Source: Rhizophagus clarus
Lineage: Eukaryota > Glomeromycota > Glomeromycetes > Glomerales > Glomeraceae
Length of the DNA stretch: 64,000 nt
Assembly: GCA_015698045.1 (NCBI GenBank)
Contig: BLAL01000079.1
Coordinates: 806,001-870,000 of the forward strand
Reading direction: 5' to 3'
Made by a program: the position numbers and the translations under genes. The notes under the pieces are model-generated. The model saw only the letters and a program-made list of their open reading frames with translations. It had not been told where the DNA came from and ran no database searches. Position 1 is the stretch's first letter, and each line of letters starts with the position of its first letter. Positions 58,492 to 64,000 of the stretch are shown piece after piece.

Positions 58492-58853
58492 TCAGATCAC
58501 TACGTTATGACCAGTTGTCATCATTGCTTTAATCTCATTTCATGCTGGTGACAACTATAACAACTTTATACCTTTGTACACTGCCAAACGTCTTCGATCT
58601 TGCACTAAACCTCTAGCATTTAAGCCATAGAGGGCTAGGAAATTATTTATAGTTCGCCCCGTACGTTTAAAAAACAATTTGCAAGCCATTAAAATCATTA
58701 AGAAAGTTGGCTATATACCATTCGCTCTTCGAAGTTGTGAAACATTTACGGGAAAATTATTGGGAAGCACATTTTGAAGATTTGGCATAACTTCTATCCT
58801 TTCGCGTGGATTACTTATTCGGTAGTTCCGTTCTGCAGAAGGAACGAACGTCT
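58492..58853 (-). CDS. Possible 3' exons of an unknown gene
   Basis: Three segments join in frame with GT-AG sites: 58853-58719, 58634-58572 and 58526-58492, ending in TGA. They encode about 77 residues including TFVPSAERNYRISNPRERIE, MPNLQNVLPNNFPVNVSQLR and NARGLVQDRRRLAVYK. The composition is protein-like and the exons keep frame. No upstream exon with matching phase was found: a candidate near 58,920-58,970 (HRRLGRIQRAIQA) ends in the wrong phase. Low confidence; could be a decayed gene. Confidence 0.35.
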
Positions 58854-60156
58854 CTAAATAATAAAGATATACATTTATCTGTTATTTTGGTAAAATAATT
58901 TAAAATACATATGTACATACAGTGCTTGGATTGCACGTTGAATTCTTCCTAGCCGTCTATGGTCCGTTCTTTAGGTTCGTTGCATGTTTTACAGGTTCGT
59001 CAAATAGAGTTCTCATTATTCGTCATTAGTTTCGCAATACTGTATCTGTTTTACTTGTATAACGACGTTAATTGTCAGAATATTTGGTAGCCGAGATAAT
59101 TCCAATGATACGTTTCTGGTGGTCATATTGAGGGCATTAAGATTTTGAATCATGAGGGGAAAATTCGGTTGAGCCTAATAATATAAAAAGTGATTAGTCT
59201 TAAGCTTGGAACTAATTATTTTAACTTGATTTTACCATTTTATTAGTTAAAAAAGATCAGAATTGAACGAAAAGAACTTGGCTTTTTCTGATAAGCTTTC
59301 TTGCGGAGCATGAACTAATTTTACGTGTTTTGCACGTTCAGAAAATTCTAATGAGTGTTAATAGCCGGTGTTAATTTATACTCTAATAGAGTAGTAATAG
59401 GGACTGTGCAACGTTTAACCGATATAATCACGCCCAACTCAAAATATGAAATACTGTATCGCAATGTGAAAAGAAAAAAGTTCCAGGAGAGACATCCACG
59501 AATCAGTTGTGTCTGTGCAATTACAAGAAGGAATGTTTTTGTATCATATAAAATATAGATATCTAAGTTACATTAGTAACTAAATTTATTTCTGTATGCA
59601 TTTTTTTTGTATTAGAGAAATGATTAAAAATCTAAAATGATCTTTAATTTAGTATTTTAAAAATATAATAGTCAAAATCACGTGATGTTCAAAATTTGTT
59701 ACAAATATAATAGCCGTTATTCGGCACGAAAATATTAATTATAGATGAGTACCATGTTCACTGCAGAAATAAATACTAGCACACCCCTGGCTGCCATTTT
59801 TTTTTAATACTGTGACGAACTATTAGGAACTTAATGCATTTGTCAACGATCATCATCACGTGATATTTAAATATTTTAATGCTAGAAATAATCGAAATAA
59901 TCTCTCTTTTTTCTAATTTATACAGATCAATTCGTAGAGTTTTTTTTTTTTTTTTTTTTTTTATTATGGTAAATGCGTATTATCAATTCGTAGAGTTATA
60001 TGATTTATATCTTACAAAAAAAAAGTGGCATAGGATGATAAACGATATATAAACATCTATGCATATCAAATCGGAATTCAACTCCGTTTGATGTTACTAT
60101 TATCCTATTTAAGAGATTCTCTGTGATTATGGCAAATAAACAACTCTCTTCCTACG
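58854..60156. other. Intergenic region upstream of the SGNH esterase
   Basis: No supported gene. Short open frames exist (for example 59,355-59,558, plus strand) without recognisable motifs or splice partners. A T-tract of about 22 bases lies at 59,941-59,962 and is flanked by a direct repeat TCAATTCGTAGAGTT (59,928 and 59,973), suggesting a small duplication. Confidence 0.45.
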
Positions 60157-61072
60157 ATGACAACTTCAATTCTTTTACTGGGTGATTCTCTGACAGAAGG
60201 TTTTAGTAGCAATGGTACGCTTTATCACCCTTATGGAATTCAACTTAGGAAAAGATTCGAGAAAGCTGGAACAGAAGTTGATGTAAGAAGCCAAGAAATA
60301 ATAATTAAGTATCGGTTCTTTCCATTTGATTATACGCAATATATTATTAATTTTACAGGTAACAATAGAAGGAATGTCAGGAGCTCGTGTTGTACAGAGG
60401 TATAAGAGTCGTCTCGAGAATGCAATAAGTAAACAAACTGATAAAGGAAAAAAGTTTGATTATGTTGTTATATTAGGAGGTGATGGAGTTCTCATGAATT
60501 TTTTTTTCACTTTCTTTTCGTTCTCTCCTTTTCGTTCTTTTTTTTTTAAATATATTTAATTGATAATTTAGGTACCAATGATATTTTTAATAATTTTGGT
60601 ACTAATCAAATATTTGGCAAATTAAAAGAACTTTATGATATTTGTGAAAATCATGGCGCAATTGTATTAGCATTAACTATTATGGAGACCATTCATGTAG
60701 ATGTGAGTATTGATTATGTTTTTTAAATTACTTAATTATGTTAATGACACATTGTTTCAATCTTTCATATTAGAGTAGACCTGAAGAAAAAAGAAAGGAA
60801 GTGAATGAATTGATAAGGTTAGGAATTAACATAAAAAATTTCATTAATTTCTAATGAAATTAATATTTATCTTAAATTTTTATAATAGAAATTACTCAGA
60901 AACAAATGATAAAATTATATTATGTGATTTATCAAAAGAACTTCCCTTCAATTCTATTCCAGAAGATCAAAGAAATTTATATTGGGATGATGGTGTTCAT
61001 TTAACAGTTGAAGGTTATGATCATATGGGCGATATAATTTTTGAAGTATTATACAATCAAATTAAGAAATAA
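60157..61072 (+). CDS. SGNH/GDSL esterase, isoamyl-acetate-esterase-like
   Basis: Predicted small-ester hydrolase of the SGNH fold. Five exons close in frame: 60157-60282, 60359-60479, 60572-60702, 60774-60817 and 60889-61072, giving 201 residues. Block I is LLGDSLTEGFSS with the nucleophile Ser11. Block II is the Gly in EGMSGARV. Block III is LGGTNDIFNNFG across the exon 2/3 junction. Block V is WDDGVHLTVEGYDHMG with the catalytic Asp and His. No signal peptide, so it is likely intracellular. At about 200 residues it is short compared with IAH1 (about 240-250). An ATG at 60129 is out of frame and could act as an upstream ORF; ATG 60157 is used because it starts directly before block I. Confidence 0.9.
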
Positions 61073-61766
61073 TTATAATATTTCAGGTTTTAAAACTTGT
61101 TTAATTAAATCTCATGCGATAAAGATATAGCAAATCGTAATTAAATATCATGTGAGAAAGTTATAATGAAAGATAATAAATGATATTTAATAAATAACTA
61201 AAGATGACTTATTTTTATTGCTAATTGTAGGATTGGTTTGACTCATTTGCTAAATTTAATCTTAATCAATCTATTCCCTAATTTAACAGGGTTCCCTTTT
61301 TTATTTATCATTGAAAAATGATTAGCTTTAAACGGAAAAAAACGTAAGTTTTTCTCATTCTTGAATCTTACAATTTATATATTATTGGTTATTGTATTAT
61401 CTCTTATCTAGTATGTGAAGGTTTTACAAAATCTTATACATTAAACCTTATTCAAACTTTGTGGATTGTCAAGTGACATACCATATGTATGCAAAAGGCT
61501 GTAAAGCAACTTTTAGCCCTTATATAAATAATATTTCCGATTATTATATAATCGAGTATGAAAGTTATTCCGAATACTCACTTTATTTTCCTTTTTTTTC
61601 TTTTGTAACCAAAAGTTTTTGTACAAATATTTAAAAATAGACTGGTCTTTTATATAAATAATAGTATAGCATTTCATCCATTCAACTTTTCTTTTAGGGT
61701 TCTTTCCTTCAAATTTATTTTTTTTTCACGAAATATTTAGACGAAGGAATCAATTTAAAGACAAAG
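61073..61766. other. Upstream region of the fungalysin gene
   Basis: A 694-bp stretch without a gene. It includes a TATATAAATAATA motif at about 61,520-61,532 and a second at about 61,650, possible core promoter elements for the secreted protease. Confidence 0.4.
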
Positions 61767-64000
61767 ATGAGACCAACGAAGTCTATTGCTTTAATAACAT
61801 GGGCGTTATTAGTTTTGGCAGCTAGTGAAAGTAGTGCTCATGCCATTAATAATAACAAATTCACCTCTACTTCAAACATCTCAAGAAGTAAAGGAAATTT
61901 TGGGCCGGAACTTGCTCATCGATCATATGTAGTTCCAAATTCGTTACGTAACACGAACCCTTCTATTAATGCGTTAACATCGCCAAATGAAGAATTATCA
62001 GCTGAAGAAATTGCTATCAAATTCGTTAAAGAAAGCCTTCACCCAGATTCTGATTTTAAAATCAAAAATATATATAAATCAGAACATAATGGAGTTACCC
62101 ATGTTTATATTAAACAAGTTTATAATGGGTTAGAAGTTGTTAATGGTGACTTAAATGTTAACATTGACAAATATGGTAGAGTAGTCTCTTATGGTGATAG
62201 TTTTGTTTTACCGCCTTCACTTGGTCAAAATAAATGTACCGATTTCTCTAATCGACCTGAAGAAGAGAATGTTTTTATGAATAGTGGAAAATATTTTATC
62301 GCTTCTAATTCTCGTCAAGTTTACATTTCTACCCGTCCTTTAACCTTTTTAAAACATGGAAAAACGAATGTAAAAGGTAGCGATAAACATAATACAGTTA
62401 AATATAAGGTTAATGATGATGCAGGAAAAATTATATCACCATTTGAGGCATTAAACTCTTTTTCATCATATATTGATCAACAATCTGTTAAACCAGAAAA
62501 ATTACAATATTATGAATCATTTGAAGATGAAGGTTATTTAATTGTTGAAAATGTTCCTTTCGCTTTATCACCAGTTAAAATTTCACAAAATTATATTCAA
62601 TTGGATGATATGTCATTACAAATGGTTTGGGATTTACAAATTGAAATGGAAAATAATTGGTATCATGCACACATTAACGCCAATACTGGGGAATTAGTCG
62701 CATTGATGGATTGGGTTTCGGATGCAACTTATAATGTATTCCCACTAGGTGTGAATGATCCTTCAGATGGTGATCGAAAATTAGTCGTTGATCCTCATGA
62801 TGTTATTTCGTCACCTGATGGTTGGCATAGTCAAGGAATAAAAAATTTTACCAATACTATCGGTAATAATGTTTATGCTCAAGAAAATTTACAAGGAAGA
62901 TGGGAATGGGAAAATAATTATAGACCTGATGGCAGTGAATTTTTAATATTTGATTTCCCATTGGACTTAAGTGATCCACCCAAGACTTATATTGATGTTG
63001 CCGTAGCTAATTTATTCTACTGGAATAACATGGTAATATTTTAAAGGAAATTTAGTAATATATATTTATATTTATCTAATAATACATTTATATTTATATT
63101 TATATTTATAATTCTCTTTATTTTCAATAGATTCACGATTTGTTTTATAGATATGGATTTAATGAAGTCGCTGGTAACTTCCAACAAGATAACCATGGTA
63201 AAGGTGGTAAAGGAGGAGATCCGGTAATTGCAAACGCACAAGATGGATCCGGATTTAACAATGCCAACTTTGCCACACCTCCGGATGGTCAACACGGTAA
63301 AATGCGCATGTACGTTTGGGACGTATCCAACCCATGGAGGGATGGTGATTTAGAATCAGGAATTATTGTAAGTAATAATTATAGAACAAAATAAACTTTT
63401 TTTTTAAAAAAAAATAATAATAATAATGATAATAATAAATATTGTAATGAATAGGTCCACGAATATTCTCATGGAATTTCCACTCGATTGACAGGAGGAC
63501 CAGCTAATAGTGGATGTTTAGGATGGGGAGAAGCAGGTGGAATGGGAGAAGGATGGGGAGATTTCTTCGCTACCATTTTACGTATGAAACCCGAATTCAA
63601 TAGTACTAAAGAATTTGGTATGGGTAATTGGGCTAATGGCGATGAAGGAATAAGAAAATATCCTGTAAGTATTAAATAAAAACAGTGAAATATTGATATT
63701 TAATAACTAAAATTAACTTTTTTTAATTATTTTTTACAATATAGTATTCTACTTCGAAAGAGTCTAATCCTGAAACATATAAATATATAGATAAACCTGA
63801 ATATTGGGGTGTACATGCTAAAGGGTAAATATTTTTTTTTTATATCGACTTCTCTTTTTTTTTGGTCAAATATTTATTTACTTTTCTCTTAATTTATTAT
63901 AAAATAGAGAGGTTTGGGCAGAAATATTGTATGAGGTATATTGGAACTTGGTAGAAAAACATGGTTTTACGATAGAATGGTTCCCTCCTACAATAGATCA
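61767..64000 (+). CDS. Fungalysin (M36) metalloprotease, 5' part
   Basis: Secreted zinc endopeptidase made as a proenzyme. Exons 61767-63032, 63131-63367, 63455-63664, 63745-63824 and from 63908 close in frame and run off the right edge, so the 3' end is missing. Residues 1-24 are a signal peptide ([19 protein letters not shown]). Residues about 65-330 are the FTP/PepSY-type propeptide ([32 protein letters not shown]). The catalytic domain begins near 335. The zinc motif HEYSH is at 503-507. The third ligand, Glu533 in [10 protein letters not shown], lies 26 residues after the second His, the M36 spacing. [20 protein letters not shown] is also typical. Targets are extracellular proteins. Confidence 0.93.

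Overview
This window is AT-rich eukaryotic DNA, most likely from an early-diverging fungus. Genes are full of short AT-rich introns (about 50-120 nt, GT-AG with a few GC-AG). The protein set is fungal: fungalysin M36 protease, GPI-type DUF3455 protein, PACT-domain spindle-pole protein, and BTB-TLDc and LRR proteins. The left part carries a retroposon ORF of a type I associate with Rhizophagus (arbuscular mycorrhizal fungi). That assignment is inference; no rRNA, tRNA or mitochondrial marker was seen.

Two compartments are visible. Positions 1 to about 24.6 kb are almost gene-free and made of nested mobile DNA: an RT-less poly(A) retroposon family (three copies, two with clear target-site duplications), foldback MITEs, a two-gene Tc1/mariner element (10,421-13,977) inserted into a minisatellite, and hAT-like elements with 8-bp duplications (15,260-17,152 and 18,976-20,972). 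The interval also holds a striking series of tandem exon-like units. These are 39-41 nt blocks with good splice signals on the minus strand (15.5-18.9 kb) and related 30-34 nt blocks on the plus strand (22.1-22.6 kb). A possible 14.5 kb hAT-type interval (8,497-23,059) encloses most of this.

From about 25 kb onward the DNA is gene-dense. In order: SPOUT1-like RNA methyltransferase (-), membrane-anchored alpha/beta hydrolase (+), DUF1295 reductase-like membrane protein (-), F-box/LRR-like protein (+), a 1756-residue PACT-domain coiled-coil protein (-), LRR/coiled-coil protein (+), DUF3455 secreted protein (+), BTB-BACK-TLDc protein with a one-base frameshift (-), a second alpha/beta hydrolase of hormone-sensitive-lipase type (+), a Trp-rich multi-span membrane protein (+), NDUFAF2-like complex I assembly factor (-), TAF7 (+), a 101-residue unknown (-), an SGNH/GDSL esterase (+) and the 5' part of a fungalysin (+). 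Several neighbours are head-to-head across 400-800 bp, so they may share promoter regions.

The right-hand genes are independent housekeeping, secreted and signalling functions rather than a pathway cluster. Gene models were assembled by hand from splice sites and reading-frame continuity. Where a junction does not close in frame (3' end of the NDUFAF2-like gene, one junction of TAF7) this is stated.
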